A stretch of 64,000 nt of DNA from Corallium rubrum (GCA_964035015.1 OZ035999.1:1504627-1568626); one strand, 5' to 3'; counted from the first letter of the stretch, positions 10,923 through 21,287 are shown. The notes: generated by a model not told the origin, from the sequence alone. Numbers and translations: made by a program.

Positions 10923-11998
10923 ATGTCGCATAATAGTTTGCAATCTGTTCGCGATGCTTTAATTCTTGCTCGAGCTCAGCAATATATCACTGATGCTGAG
11001 TTTATTTTGTTGTACGAGTATAACTGGTCGAAACCGTTATTCCCATACTGGAAATTTGAATCATTCAATGTGGATACTTGGGATGACGAAGAATGCAGAA
11101 CGGAGTTGCGGTTTGCCAAGACAGACTTGCCTTTGTTGAAGCAGTTGCTTGGAGTTCCTGACAAAATTTGTTGTCGACAAGGAACAACATGTTCTGGAAT
11201 GGAAGGACTCTGCGTGTTATTGAAAAGACTTGCATATCCATGCAGATACACTGATATGCAAGCCGGTTTGGGAAAAATCCGTCAGAATTATGTTTGTTAT
11301 TTAATGAACTGTTGGATCTGGTGTATGAACAACATCATCATCGCCTTGAGAGTTGGAATCAGCCTTTTTTGTCACCAGAGCTGCTTCAAAGTTATGCTGA
11401 CACCATTCACAACAAGGGTGCCCCACTAGAGAATTGCTTCGGATTTGTGGATGGAACTGTTCGACCAATTGCACGACCAAAATATAATCAAAGGGTTATG
11501 TACAATGGTCACAAGAGGATCCATTCGATCAAATTTCAGAGTATTGTTTTACCAAATGGTCTCATTGGCAACCTTGCTGGGCCCTACGAAGGTAAACGGC
11601 ATGATAGTGCAATGCTGTATGAATCTGGTCTCTTAGCAAGCCTACGGCAGGTTGCCTTCTACAATAACCACCCACTCTGCTTATATGGTGACCCAGCTTA
11701 CCCCTTGGGAGTTCACCTGCAGGCACCATTCAGGAATAGGGAGCTAACGCCTGAAATGAGGGAGTTCAATAAAGCAATGAGTGGGGTGAGAGTTTCTGTT
11801 GAGTGGATGTTTGGGAACATTACAAAATATTTTAGCTTTGTAGACTTTAAGAAGCAAATGAAAGTCAATTTGAGTCCAGTTGGAAAGATTTACTCTGTGG
11901 CTGCATTATTGCAGAATGCTCACACCTGTCTGTATGGGAACATTGTGTCTCAAACATTTGACCTCCAACCACCTTCAATCCATGAATATTTCTGGTAA
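10923..11998 (+). pseudogene. PIF/Harbinger transposase (DDE_Tnp_4 type), broken by one frameshift
   Basis: The start ATG at 10923 (aaaaATGTCG) opens a frame that reads as a Harbinger N-terminus up to about codon 117. The nuclease domain then continues in the +1-shifted frame to the stop at 11996-11998. The change of frame falls at an A5 run at 11273-11277; family-like sequence on both sides abuts there. About 358 codons in all. The nuclease part shows GFVDGTVRPI (first Asp), RHDSAML, LYGDPAYPL (second Asp) and VSVEWMFG (Glu), the usual DDE triad context. Harbinger transposases act with a Myb-like partner; no such ORF is seen nearby. The terminal repeats of this copy were not found. Apart from the frameshift all motifs look intact, so a recent copy or a homopolymer sequencing error are both possible. 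Confidence 0.85.
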
Positions 11999-12202
11999 TA
12001 TTTTATTACATTAGTTTGTAAAGTTAGGTGTGTCTGTATTATTGCCTTCAGTTGGCAATTAGTCAATTAATTTGACTGTCATTAGTCAAATATTTCCAAA
12101 TAAAATGGTTTGCCATTAGTCAAATAGAATAGAATAAAATGCTGCAATCAGTCAGTGCATCCTTGCCTGTTGGAAAGTTTATTCTTGTTTTGATTGCAAA
12201 AC

Positions 12203-12586
12203 CATAGGTGTAGAGTATGGGGGGACTGAGGGGCTTCAGCCCCCCCTGAAATATTAATGGGGGGCTGAGCCCCCCCCCCCCCCTCCCCCCCTCCCGAGAA
12301 ATTTTGCAGCATTTCTGACTCATCAATCACCATTTACAAATTATAGGTTACTAGTTAGGGTAATATAACTGTTATTACCTCATTATTCCTGTTTTTGTGT
12401 TATCTATGATCCATTTTTTACCAATGACTTTTCAATTTTATCACTTAGTAAAGGCTTATTCTGTGTCAATCTGTTTCTTCAAAGAATCAGCAATTTTCTG
12501 TGGAACTCGATTCTCAATCACCACCTCGGGCTCAAGTTTCAACCCCCCCCCCCCCCCCCGGACAAAAACAAAACTCTACGCCTATG
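12203..12586. mobile_element. MITE-like element with cataggYgtagagt ends and poly-C/G runs
   Basis: cataggtgtagagt (12203) is mirrored by actctacgcctatg (12573-12586). CAAAAC flanks both sides, a candidate 6-7 bp duplication. The interior has long G and C runs, so assembly here may be unsafe. It sits in the 3' flank of the Harbinger ORF. Confidence 0.65.
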
Positions 12587-12934
12587 CAAAACAGCTTTTA
12601 GTTGCATTTTCAGGAATTTGTAGTTTTCCTATATGTTTTGTAACTTTTGGTTAAACATTTACTTTCACTTTTAATGTCCAACTGATCGTCCCTGTAATAA
12701 ATATTGAGTGACTCCTTATTGAGATTAATGCAAGACTTTTTTGAATTGTTTCAATTTCTGAATCAAAATTTATTTAGTTTCAATCAAACAAGGGTTAAAA
12801 TCCATTAAAATACAATATATTGTAAATAACTTATTCATTGCTATATGATGTAATATTTGAAAATCGGTTAACATAATGTCATGTCATTAATCCTTTTTTT
12901 TAAACATGTTTGCCAACACTTGTGTTTGCTGTTG

Positions 12935-13398
12935 TTTATATGGATATACTTCATCATCTGTAATGGAATGAAATCTTCTATATACGAAATGATATATTTG
13001 TCGTGAGGAATCCTGTGTAATGTGCTTCAGAGTTGTTTTGGATTGGACAATTTGCTGTACATGTTATGGATTTGCTGTATTCTCACTGGACAGATATGAT
13101 TTATGAAATATCTGCATATATGGGGCAAAGAAAAGACTGTTAGGAAACATTTGATTACCAAAAAGTTTTATATGGATATACTTCATCATCTGTAATGGAA
13201 TGAAATCTTCTATATACAAAATGATATATTTGTCGTGAGGAATCCTGTGTAATGTGCTTCAGAGTTGTTTTGGATTGGACAATTTGCTGTACATGTTATG
13301 GATTTGCTGTATTCTCACTGGACAGATATGATTTATGAAATATCTGCATATATGGGGCAAAGAAAAGACTGTTAGGAAACATTTGATTACCAAAAAGT
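12935..13398 (+). repeat. 232-bp tandem duplication
   Basis: 12935-13166 and 13167-13398 are near-identical direct copies (one difference seen: tatacgaaatg versus tatacaaaatg). No gene is visible in it. The very low divergence means a recent duplication or an assembly artefact. Confidence 0.9.
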
Positions 13399-13786
13399 AA
13401 AAATTCCAGATGCAGCATCTACAGTACATCTATTAAACAAGAATAGTCAACAAATGACATGACAATGATTTATAGACATGTGTCATTCTGAATTCCAAAC
13501 TATTCTATTTCTGGTAGCATATTTCTATTGATGTTTAGAATTTCAAATCCATTATGGTTGGTACCAAAAATTCAGTGTTGACAATAACCCACTCCAATGT
13601 GTTGGTTTGTGATTTGTGAACTGGAAGTAGTTTTTGTACACTTTTCAAACCGAGTGTTGTAATCTCAATTTTGACTACAAAATAAATTGATACATACAGT
13701 GTGGCTTTGTATTTGTACAAGTTAATTTTGCATTCAGTTCATGTGGCAAGAAGGCAGCACTTTCCTTGCGATAGTAACTCCTAGTA
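13399..13786. other. No gene seen
   Basis: AT-rich sequence between the tandem duplication and repeat B copy 2. A 61-codon minus-strand open frame (13535-13720) has no recognisable content. Confidence 0.3.
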
Positions 13787-14019
13787 TAAAAAGTAATATT
13801 GGGCATTTCACTGGATTACTAAGCATGTTCTAGGGATTTTAGGTGAAGCAGGGGCGGATTCAGACAGTTGCAAAGGTTGCTTGAGCAACAGTCAGATTTT
13901 GACTCTTAAGAAATATTAATTCAATTCATCGGTCTTAATTCATCATTGATTCACCAGTCTTGATTTATCCTGGTTTATAACCACAGCTGCAAAGAAACAG
14001 ATGAATACACACGCGAAAT
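13787..14019 (+). repeat. Dispersed repeat family B, copy 2
   Basis: Matches 8686-8924 almost base for base, including the internal caggggcggattcagac. It ends at gcgaaata, the same point as copy 1, and is followed by a hairpin. Confidence 0.85.
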
Positions 14020-14098
14020 ATTAAAGACTTTCAAGATGATGAGAGACGCCAGTTACTTAAAGTACCTGGCGTCTCCCATCATCTTGAAAGTCTTTAAT
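14020..14098. repeat. 79-bp hairpin at the end of repeat B copy 2, arms permuted relative to copy 1
   Basis: attaaagactttcaagatga at the left is mirrored by tcatcttgaaagtctttaat at the right, with ctggcgtctc inside. In the 8925-9007 hairpin the same words occur in the opposite order, outside versus inside. Confidence 0.85.
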
Positions 14099-14417
14099 CA
14101 TCAAAAATCTCGCGATTGCTCGGCTACCAGCCGGGATGTACGGTAGTATACGGTAATCTCAAAATTATCCCTCTGGGTCCCTCAAGTTGTGCCCAGGCTT
14201 CAACGCAACCTACAAAATGCGCAATATATAATTTAGCGCAGAGGAGCGGCAGTTTCACGCAGCAGAAAAGCCTAGAAATGGCAAGAATTACACGAAAACA
14301 TTGCCTTAGTAAGCTCAGGACCTTAGAAAATTTTTAAATAACAAGAAAAAAGCCGAAAGAAAACCAAAACGAATTAAATAAAAACATATGAACGAGCGCA
14401 GCACAAAACGAAAAACT

Positions 14418-14490
14418 AAGCCGAGGAGGAATCGAACCCAGCCACTTCAACACTTTACAGACTGTGCTATCCACTAGACCATCACGCCTT
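14418..14490 (-). tRNA. tRNA-like sequence, probably a degenerate tRNA or tRNA-derived SINE head
   Basis: Minus strand: TGGTCTAGTGGATAGC matches a polymerase III A box, GGTTCGATTCC is a perfect B box, and the middle contains CTGTAAA, like the loop of a GUA (Tyr) tRNA. The acceptor and anticodon stems pair poorly, so a functional tRNA is unlikely. Confidence 0.45.
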
Positions 14491-14619
14491 CACAATGTAA
14501 TAAGGCAAACTTGAGGTTTTATAGCGGCGGATTAGCTAAAGTAACTTAAAACCTGATGGTGTAATCTTTATTTCTATATGATTCTAGCAATAAGTAGTAT
14601 ACTAATTAGTGAATAAATA

Positions 14620-15150
14620 CATAAAATAAATAAAATAAATAAAATAAATAAAATAAATAAAATAAATAAAATAAATAAAATAAATAAATAAAATAAATAA
14701 AATAAATAAAATAAATAAAATAAATAAAATAAATAAAATAAATAAAATAAATAAAATAAATAAAATAAATAAAATAAATAAAATAAATAAAATAAATAAA
14801 ATAAATAAAATAAATAAAATAAATAAAATAAATAAAATAAATAAAATAAATAAAATAAATAAAATAAATAAAATAAATAAAATAAAATAAATAAAAAAAT
14901 AAATAAAATAAATAAAATAAATAAAATAACTAAAATAACTAAAATAACTAAAATAACTAAAATAACTAAAATAACTAAAATAAATAAAATAAATAAAATA
15001 AATAAAATAAATAAAATAAATAAAATAAATAAAATAAATAAAATAAATAAAATAAATAAAATAAAATAAATAAAATAAATAAATAAAATAAATAAAATAA
15101 ATAAAATAAATAAAATAAATAAAATAATTAAAATAAATAAATAAATAAAT
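14620..15150. repeat. 9-bp satellite (aaaataaat)n
   Basis: About 530 bp of aaaataaat units with a block of aaaataact at 14925-14980. The long minus-strand frames full of Phe-Ile-Leu-Tyr are products of the satellite and not proteins. Confidence 0.95.
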
Positions 15151-15165
15151 ACATACATACCTACC

Positions 15166-15289
15166 GCAGTACATTACAGCTACCAGCCGATCACACTGTA
15201 GTATACTGCAGTACGTTACGGCTACCAGCCGATCATACTGTAGTATACTGCAGAACGTTACGGCTACCAGCCGATCATACTGTAGTATA
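15166..15289 (+). repeat. 42-bp tandem repeat, three copies
   Basis: The unit contains ctaccagccgatcatactgt and starts at 15166, 15208 and 15250. A related ctaccagccggg word sits at 14123. Confidence 0.85.
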
Positions 15290-16260
15290 GTAAAGGAAAA
15301 TTCATGCAAACATTAACACAAAAGTGAGTTGACAGAATTTGAAGGTTCACATGAAAGTTTACATTATAAGTACTTCCAACTTCTCCCAAACTCACTCAAG
15401 TAATTTTTTACTTTAAGAGTAAAAAAATGTGCCATAAAGCCCAGCAACACTAGAGAAAATTTTGAAAACAAGTTACCAAAACACAGTTTCAGAAACAAAA
15501 GTTTCCAGTGTATGTTGAAAAGTTACCAAAACTTTGTTTCAGAAACCAAGTTTCCCTGATTAGAACACTGTTCTATTGTTTTGAAACAAGTTTCAGAAAC
15601 TTTTTCAAAAACATGTTTTGGAAACTTGTCTTGAAAACTTGTTTCAGTGTATGCTGAGCTTACCTTCATACTTGTGTATTATAGCCTGATTTTAATGCAG
15701 TAAACAACCAGTATGTACAGGTATAAGGCACCTATCAATATTGTAAATCCCACGGGGGAGGGTGCGGGCAAGGGGTGGAGATTTGACAGTGAAAACCATC
15801 CCCACAGTCATGAATTGTTCCCCATGGGTCGAGACATTTAACTTTAAATGCACAGTGTTGATTGATTGCAAAATCCACAAAAAGAGGCCAAACTACAACC
15901 TCGTACCCAGGGCCAGTTGGGCCAAGATGGCGAATAAAACAAAATGGCCCTGGTGGAGGCTAGCCCAAAATGCGCAGTATATTGCGCATTTTATTAACTA
16001 GGACTCAGTTCTTTACACAGTAATTATACCTAATTACACTTAATTATTGCATGGTTTAAAATATAATTTCCCGTGCCGTGTGCAGGGACAACCGACAAGG
16101 TCAAAATACAATTTTTAAAAAAAACAAAAACAAAATCAAACCGTCTGATTTACGCCATTGTTAATAGGTTAGATATTATAATTCATTTATGTTAATTATT
16201 CATAATACTAGTATATATTCATGCATGTAAAGCATGAGAAATATAATTAAACAAGTAGAT
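15290..16260. other. Repeat ends and AT-rich spacer
   Basis: No gene. At 15727-15790 there is one end of the gcacctatcaat MITE family (compare 7099). At 15898-15960 lies a single end of the 'CAACCTCGTACCCAGGGCC' family (compare 53725-54642 and 56008-58424). An LTR of the adjacent Gag fragment may lie within 15960-16268, but its limits are not clear. Confidence 0.45.
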
Positions 16261-16268
16261 GTTTAACA

Positions 16269-16282
16269 TGGTGACAGCGGGG
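16269..16282 (+). other. Candidate retrotransposon primer-binding site
   Basis: tggtgacagcgggg follows ttaaca, the expected CA end of an LTR, and precedes the Gag-like ATG by about 20 bp. TGG-initial sites complementary to a tRNA 3' end are standard for LTR elements. The placement is the main evidence. Confidence 0.45.
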
Positions 16283-16302
16283 TAACATCTATAGATGAAA
16301 AC

Positions 16303-17006
16303 ATGGCTTCAGTAAATCTACCCTTTCCAATACTAAAAGCCACTGGGGATGAGAAGCATGATACTGATTATTGTATATTGAACAATTGGGATGAGAAGCA
16401 TGATACTGATTATTGTATATTGAACAATTGGTTTGATACTGTGTCAAAGGAGACCGAAGAGGAGAGATGGATTAAACCAGAGAAAGCAATGGCATGTTTA
16501 CGAGCGTCTCTTACGCCGGCAGCAAGAACAGTCTATAAATTCAGTTTAGGTCTTAGCGAGGCCGATCAAAAGAAACCTCATCGAGTCATTCAAGCCCTAA
16601 AGGAATATTATGGGGCAAGCATCGGAGTATCAGGGGAGCGACAGAAATTTCTTCGTCTCCTTCAAGAAGAGAACGAGTCAATTGGTGCTTGGGAATCTAA
16701 GATACGAAACCAGGGTGCTCAGTGTGAATACGGAAACTTTCAAGACGAGCTAATGAGAGATCAGTTCATAGCAGGAAGGACTCAGTTCAGAACCCCTACG
16801 AGTAAAACTTATTGCCGGCAAGGGACATAGACATAAAGTCGGCACACAAGAGAAAGTAACATTGAGAGAAGTTGTAGAAATAGCCAAGGCACATGAATCG
16901 ACAACGCTTACAAACAAAATTATGAAAACCGCGAGAGGAACGCAGGAACAAGAGCAAGTTAACTACAGCAACAAACCCGGTGTCACGGTCTCATCCCCAG
17001 TCTGAG
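16303..17006 (+). pseudogene. Ty3/gypsy-like Gag fragment, frameshifted
   Basis: ATG at 16303 opens 175 codons with a Gag-like pattern: WF..V, AMACLRASLTPAARTVY, QALKEYYG, ESIGAWESKIRNQ, DELMRDQFIAG. A 42-bp in-frame duplication (14 residues, DEKHDTDYCILNNW) lies at residues 17-44. At about 16783, in aggaagga, the frame shifts; the continuation (LRVKLIAGKG and on) lies in another frame to a stop near 17006. No protease, reverse transcriptase or integrase follows, because repeat sequence begins at about 16985. This is a dead 5' fragment. Assignment to gypsy rests on the Gag pattern alone. Confidence 0.65.
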
Positions 17007-17282
17007 TTATCCCCTAAGACCAACCGCGCATGCGTCAATATGTGCGGATGACTGAGCGCGCGGTACAGCTGGTCTGAATGTTCCCCCAGTCTGAGTTATG
17101 AGTTATCCCCTGCTTTTCTGCATTGAATATCATGGAAACCATACTATTATCACGTTCTTTTAAACATTTGGTCGCAAGGTAATCAATACCATAAGTATGA
17201 ATATAAAACGTCTGTAATCACAGACGCAATACCAATGTATTAAATTGTAATTACGTTTAAATAATAGTTCGCTATTAAAAGC
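17007..17282. other. Repeat-derived spacer
   Basis: A duplicated phrase cccagtctgagttatcccct occurs at about 16999 and 17085. No coding support. The 78-codon minus-strand open frame at 17160-17396 overlaps the hammerhead motif and is probably part of that retroelement. Confidence 0.35.
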
Positions 17283-17317
17283 TTTCGTCTCGTTATTAAA
17301 ACTCGAGACTTCATCAG
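17283..17317 (-). ncRNA. Hammerhead ribozyme-like core
   Basis: Minus strand: CTGATGA, then a 6-bp stem GTCTCG/CGAGAC around an AT loop, then GAAA. This is the conserved hammerhead core with a perfect stem II. Stem III is very short (GC..GC), as reported for hammerheads of Penelope-like retroelements. Cleavage was not tested. Confidence 0.6.
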
Positions 17318-17455
17318 AGCATCGGAGACTATACTCAGAATTAATTCTTTGAATGCTTTCATGGTGAAGACAATAGATGTTTTGTGGAAACACCATGTAA
17401 AAATTATTTGTTCGCTTATTTGTTCGCTTATTGTTCGCTTATTTTCGCTTATTTT

Positions 17456-18027
17456 TCGGCCCTACGCCCGGCTCGGGGATAATATAATATCATATCATAT
17501 CATATCATATATCCATATCCATATCCATATCCATATCCATATCATATATCCATATCCATATCATATATGATATACATATCATATATGATATACATATCAT
17601 ATATGATATACATATCATATATGATATCATATATGATATACATCATATATGATATATATCATATATGATATATATCATATATGATTATATATCATATAGG
17701 ATTATATATCATATAGGATTATATATCATATAGGATTATATATCATATAGGATTATATATCATATAGGATTATATATCATATATGATTATATATCATATA
17801 TGATTATATATCATATATGATGATATATCATATATGATATGATATATCATATATGATATGATATATCATATATGATATGATATATGATATATGATATGAT
17901 ATATGATATATGATATGATATATGATATATATATGTTATATATATGATATGATATATGATATGATATGATATATGATATGATATATAATAATATAATATT
18001 TAATATAATATAATATAATATAATATC
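17456..18027. repeat. Truncated repeat-A end followed by a long AT-rich satellite (atatcatatatgat type)
   Basis: 17456-17480 carries cggccctacgcccggctcgg, the GC-rich terminus of repeat family A. It runs directly into about 545 bp of nested palindromic units made of atatc, catatatg and atataggatt. Confidence 0.9.
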
Positions 18028-18228
18028 TAGTTTTACTGTGATTGCCAAATTGCCTGAAATTTGGCATTTAGACACCCATTTTATAAGAACCTATTCAGCC
18101 TGAAATTTAAAATAAGTTCTTATTTGGGAGGTCAGTTACAGTTACAGTACCAATAAGAAAATTATAATATAAAAGTTATTTATAATTTATAAATTACATT
18201 GAAACAAATCACTAAAATAGGTAAATTT

Positions 18229-18280
18229 TCCTAGCTTTTCATTTGTTCTGGTATTGTCAATATTGGAACTTGTTATCTAA
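18229..18280 (-). pseudogene. Truncated fourth copy of the tandem exon unit
   Basis: Minus strand: the same acceptor (ttttatcttttag) followed by ATAACAAGTTCCAATATTGA and homology for about 50 nt, after which it diverges and meets a stop. It represents only the 5' part of the exon repeated at 18381-19387. Confidence 0.55.
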
Positions 18281-18380
18281 AAGATAAAAATTTAAAATAT
18301 ATTATTATATTTTATTAAATGATTTATTTTAACAGCAAAATTGCAATTTAATATTTACAAGTGTACTTAGGGTCACTTAC

Positions 18381-18645
18381 GGGTTGTGCACAGTTTCATC
18401 AGTGTCTTTATATATTGTAGGGAATTTGTTGGTATCTGAAAATTCAATGATGTAGTGACTGTACCTGGTCTTTTTCCCCTTTTAATTGATCCCATTAGGT
18501 CGACCAGTTTTTTTATCTTGTTTTCCCCACCGTATAACACATACATTGTACAGCCATCTACATTGACCGTACTCCCTGTTATAAAACAAGTAAATGTTCC
18601 GTACTTTTCATCCGTTCTAGTGTTATCAATATTTGCACTTGTTAT
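18381..18645 (-). CDS. Exon-like unit, copy 1 of a tandem exon array; unknown protein
   Basis: Minus strand. A strong acceptor (aaatttttatcttttag) precedes the exon and a consensus donor (gtaagtgacc) follows it; the 265 nt between are open in one frame. The translation contains KYGTFTCFITGSTVNVDGCT, then MYVLYGGENKIKKL, KRGKRPGTVTTSLNFQIPTN and ends near KLCTT. Three Cys residues and alternating hydrophobic stretches would suit a small extracellular domain, but I do not recognise it. The length is 1 modulo 3, so two such exons cannot be joined without a frame change. Flanking introns are about 105 bp and part of the same roughly 370-bp repeat unit. It could alternatively be a non-coding tandem repeat; splice signals conserved in register with the open frame argue for exons. 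Confidence 0.45.
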
Positions 18646-18748
18646 CTAAAAGATAAAAATTTAAAATATATAATTATATTTTATTAAATGATTTATTTTA
18701 ACAGCAAAATTGCAATTTAATATTTACAAGTGTACTTAGGTCACTTAC

Positions 18749-19016
18749 AGGTTGTGCACAATTTCGTCAGTGTCTTTATATATTGTAGGGAATTTGTTGG
18801 TATCTGAAAATTCAATGATGTAGTGACTGTACCTGGTCTTTTTCCCCTTTCAATTGATTCGATTAAGTTGACCAGTTTTTTTATCGTATTATTTTCCCCA
18901 CCGTACAATACATACATTGTACAGCCATGTACATTCACTGTACTCGCTTGTATGAAACAAGTGAATTTTCCATACTTTGCATTCGTTCTTGTGTTATCAA
19001 TATTGGAACTTGTTAT
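18749..19016 (-). CDS. Exon-like unit, copy 2 of the tandem exon array
   Basis: 268 nt, same acceptor and an intact donor (gtaagtgacc). The frame is open throughout, with substitutions relative to copy 1 (FIQASTVNVHGC, ENNTIKKLVNLIESIERG) and one extra codon. Many differences from copies 1 and 3 change amino acids, while the Cys residues and the GKRPGTVTTS stretch are kept. The most diverged full copy. Confidence 0.45.
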
Positions 19017-19119
19017 CTAAAAGATAAAAATTTAAAATATATAATTATATTTTATTAAATGATTTATTTTAACAGCAAAATTGCAATTTAATATTTACAA
19101 GTGTACGTAGGTCACTTAT

Positions 19120-19387
19120 GGGTTGTGTGCAGTTTTGTCAGTGTCTTTTTATATCGTAAGGAATTTGTTGGTATCTGAAAATTCAATGATGTAGTGACTG
19201 TACCTGGTCTTTTTCCCCTTTTAATTGATCCCATTAGGTCGACCAGTTTTTTTATCTTCTTGTTTTCCCCACCGTATAACACATATATTGTACAGCCATC
19301 TACATTGACCGTACTCCCTGTTATAAAACAAGTAAATTTTCCGTACTTTTCATCCGTTCTAGTGTTATCAATATTTGCACTTGTTAT
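19120..19387 (-). pseudogene. Exon-like unit, copy 3, donor site lost
   Basis: 268 nt and open. It is much closer to copy 1 than to copy 2. The donor that is gtaagt in copies 1 and 2 reads ataagt here, and the final Cys codon is now His (KLHTT). It is therefore probably not spliced normally. If it is part of a gene, it is the decaying member of the array. Confidence 0.4.
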
Positions 19388-19587
19388 CTAAAAGATAAAA
19401 ATTTAAAATATATAATTATATTTTATTAAATGATTTATTTTAACAGCAAAATTGTCAGTTACAAACAAAATTGTCAGGCTTGCCACCACTGAGCATTACA
19501 AAATTTTCAAAACTTTTTGTATGCCCAACACCATTGCCATAAAGTGTACAAAATTTTCAGAATTTTTGTACGCTTGGCACCACCGTG

Positions 19588-19932
19588 TCAAAAATGTGGG
19601 GTGTCAAAAATCTGTGAAAACATCGTCACATATATAATTATTAATTGTAAACAGCCCTCTGCTGTACATACATGTACCTGGTTTCTTCTCCTTTCTAGCT
19701 CTATTCCATGGAAGCACTCGTGTTCCGGGTCCATTACTGCATGTACATGAAAGAAAGGGAAAGAAAAAGCTTTTGGGGGAACGTTGTCCTCCCTATGTCC
19801 TCCTAGGCCCCCACCCCCTATTAAATGGGGGAATGGACCCCGTCTGGTAAAACTATACACTCCTGCAAATATAGTAGAATTAAGAAGTTGGTACTGACCG
19901 ACGTCGGGAAGAGATGGAGATGCCAAATTCTG
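19588..19932 (-). other. Possible upstream exon of the same minus-strand locus (weak)
   Basis: A good acceptor (acttgttttcttttcag) ends at 19933. The following minus-strand frame is open for about 100 codons (NLASPSLPDVGQYQLLNSTI and on) but contains Gly-rich, transposon-like stretches. I cannot place a donor with confidence. Listed only because it shares strand and spacing with the tandem exons. Confidence 0.2.
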
Positions 19933-21287
19933 AAAAGAAAACAAGTTAGAAACATTTTGCAGAACCTGTGGCGATTTTTTTTCGTAGGAAGAAGAACACT
20001 TTCAAACTTTAGTCAACTGTCTACTCTTTCTTAATCGAGACAAGTGATTTAAACAATTATTGGACGAGGCTCTGATGACCTTGAATACCATTTCTATGAT
20101 TGACGCAATATTAACGCGCATGTCCCCAAAAAAGCCCAACATGAAGTAACCATAAAATATATAGACACAAATTAAAACTACGTCCGATACTTGCAAAATT
20201 ACATTAATAAAATAAACACTAGTAAAATAGTATTAGAAGCTTATTAAACCAGAATTAAACTCTTGGTCTTAAGGCGAGTATTAAAGAACTATCACTTTTT
20301 ACTTTTTAATTTTCTTAGGATATTCTTATCAACATTCTAAATCTTTATTTGTTATCTATTATTTCCTGCCTTATCACTTATTCTGCCGTTTGCCACCTAA
20401 TTTGTTATTAGGTATTTATTCCCAGATAAAGTAAATAGCTAGAGTAGGCGTTTCTTCTTCTCATGATGATGTCATCCGAAAACTTTGTGTATATCAGTTT
20501 CCATATTTATATATTTGAAAGTGAACAAGGTGATGAGTTCTGACACAAAGCGAAACAGTCAGAAACGTGTCGTATTTTAACTAGTTTTCATGATATTTTA
20601 TGACCTTCAGTGTTCTTAAAAATCACTCCTCATAATGCAGGAAATGCCATTTCCAAGACTCTAAATTTCAAAAATTTCTGGGGGGGCATGTCCCAGACCC
20701 CACTAGAAGAGTTCCCTTTTCGCAATTCCCTGGTTAGAGTGATTGTACTAGTACAGCATTTCAAAAATATTTCATTGTAAAAACCTTTCAGATGTTATTA
20801 GGATACATGTGTACATACCTGATACTTCTGTTCATTGTCTCTATTTTTTGTTTCGTTCCCCGCCGGAACGAAACTGTTACTGTGTTAGCTTTCCATTGAC
20901 ATCACAAAAGAAACTGTCATCACAGATGAAAATAGTCCAATCGCAGTGCAGTGCTGTTGGCAGCATAAGCCAAAACTTCGCCGGATCTTATCCAGTGAAA
21001 TCAAAATCCCGCAGAAAACGTTTAGTTGGAGGCGTGGTTAAACGACAAAACGAAGTGAAATAATATTGCTGATCTAGCATATTTATTTGCTGAACGGTCG
21101 ACGTAGACAATCCCATGAGAAGTGAATCATACAATACTATGAACAAGCGAATGCCGAGTACTGGAGGAACTTTTCCCCTCTTTGAACTATCCGAAATTGC
21201 ATTCTAACTGCTCGTTGCCGCTTTAGATTTAATAATAAAGATTGAGATTGGGCGAATAGCATTCCGAAAGAGTGGTCGAGTCGACTC
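19933..21287. other. No gene; degenerate repeats
   Basis: At 20538-20565 a hairpin-forming stretch (gttctgac...gtcagaaac, then cgtgtcg) resembles the ends of Penelope-like repeats without a proper hammerhead core. Around 20670-20710 lies a G-run plus cccagacccc, typical of hAT ends. No exon is supportable. Confidence 0.35.

Noticed and set aside
14418..14490. Functional tRNA-Tyr gene on the minus strand
   Set aside because: The A and B boxes are good, but the acceptor and anticodon stems do not pair; kept only as tRNA-like.
14574..15309. Minus-strand ORFs of 194 and 235 codons rich in Phe, Ile, Leu and Tyr
   Set aside because: They are translations of a 9-bp AT satellite, open only because the period is a multiple of three. 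No protein signal.
18455..19391. Plus-strand ORFs of 64-65 codons repeated three times (MTVPGLFPL...)
   Set aside because: They are the antisense of the exon-like units. The acceptor and donor signals fit the minus strand, so I took that strand.
20530..20565. Hammerhead ribozyme near 20.5 kb
   Set aside because: Resembles Penelope-type termini and forms a hairpin, but the CUGANGA box and the GAAA placement do not fit a proper core.
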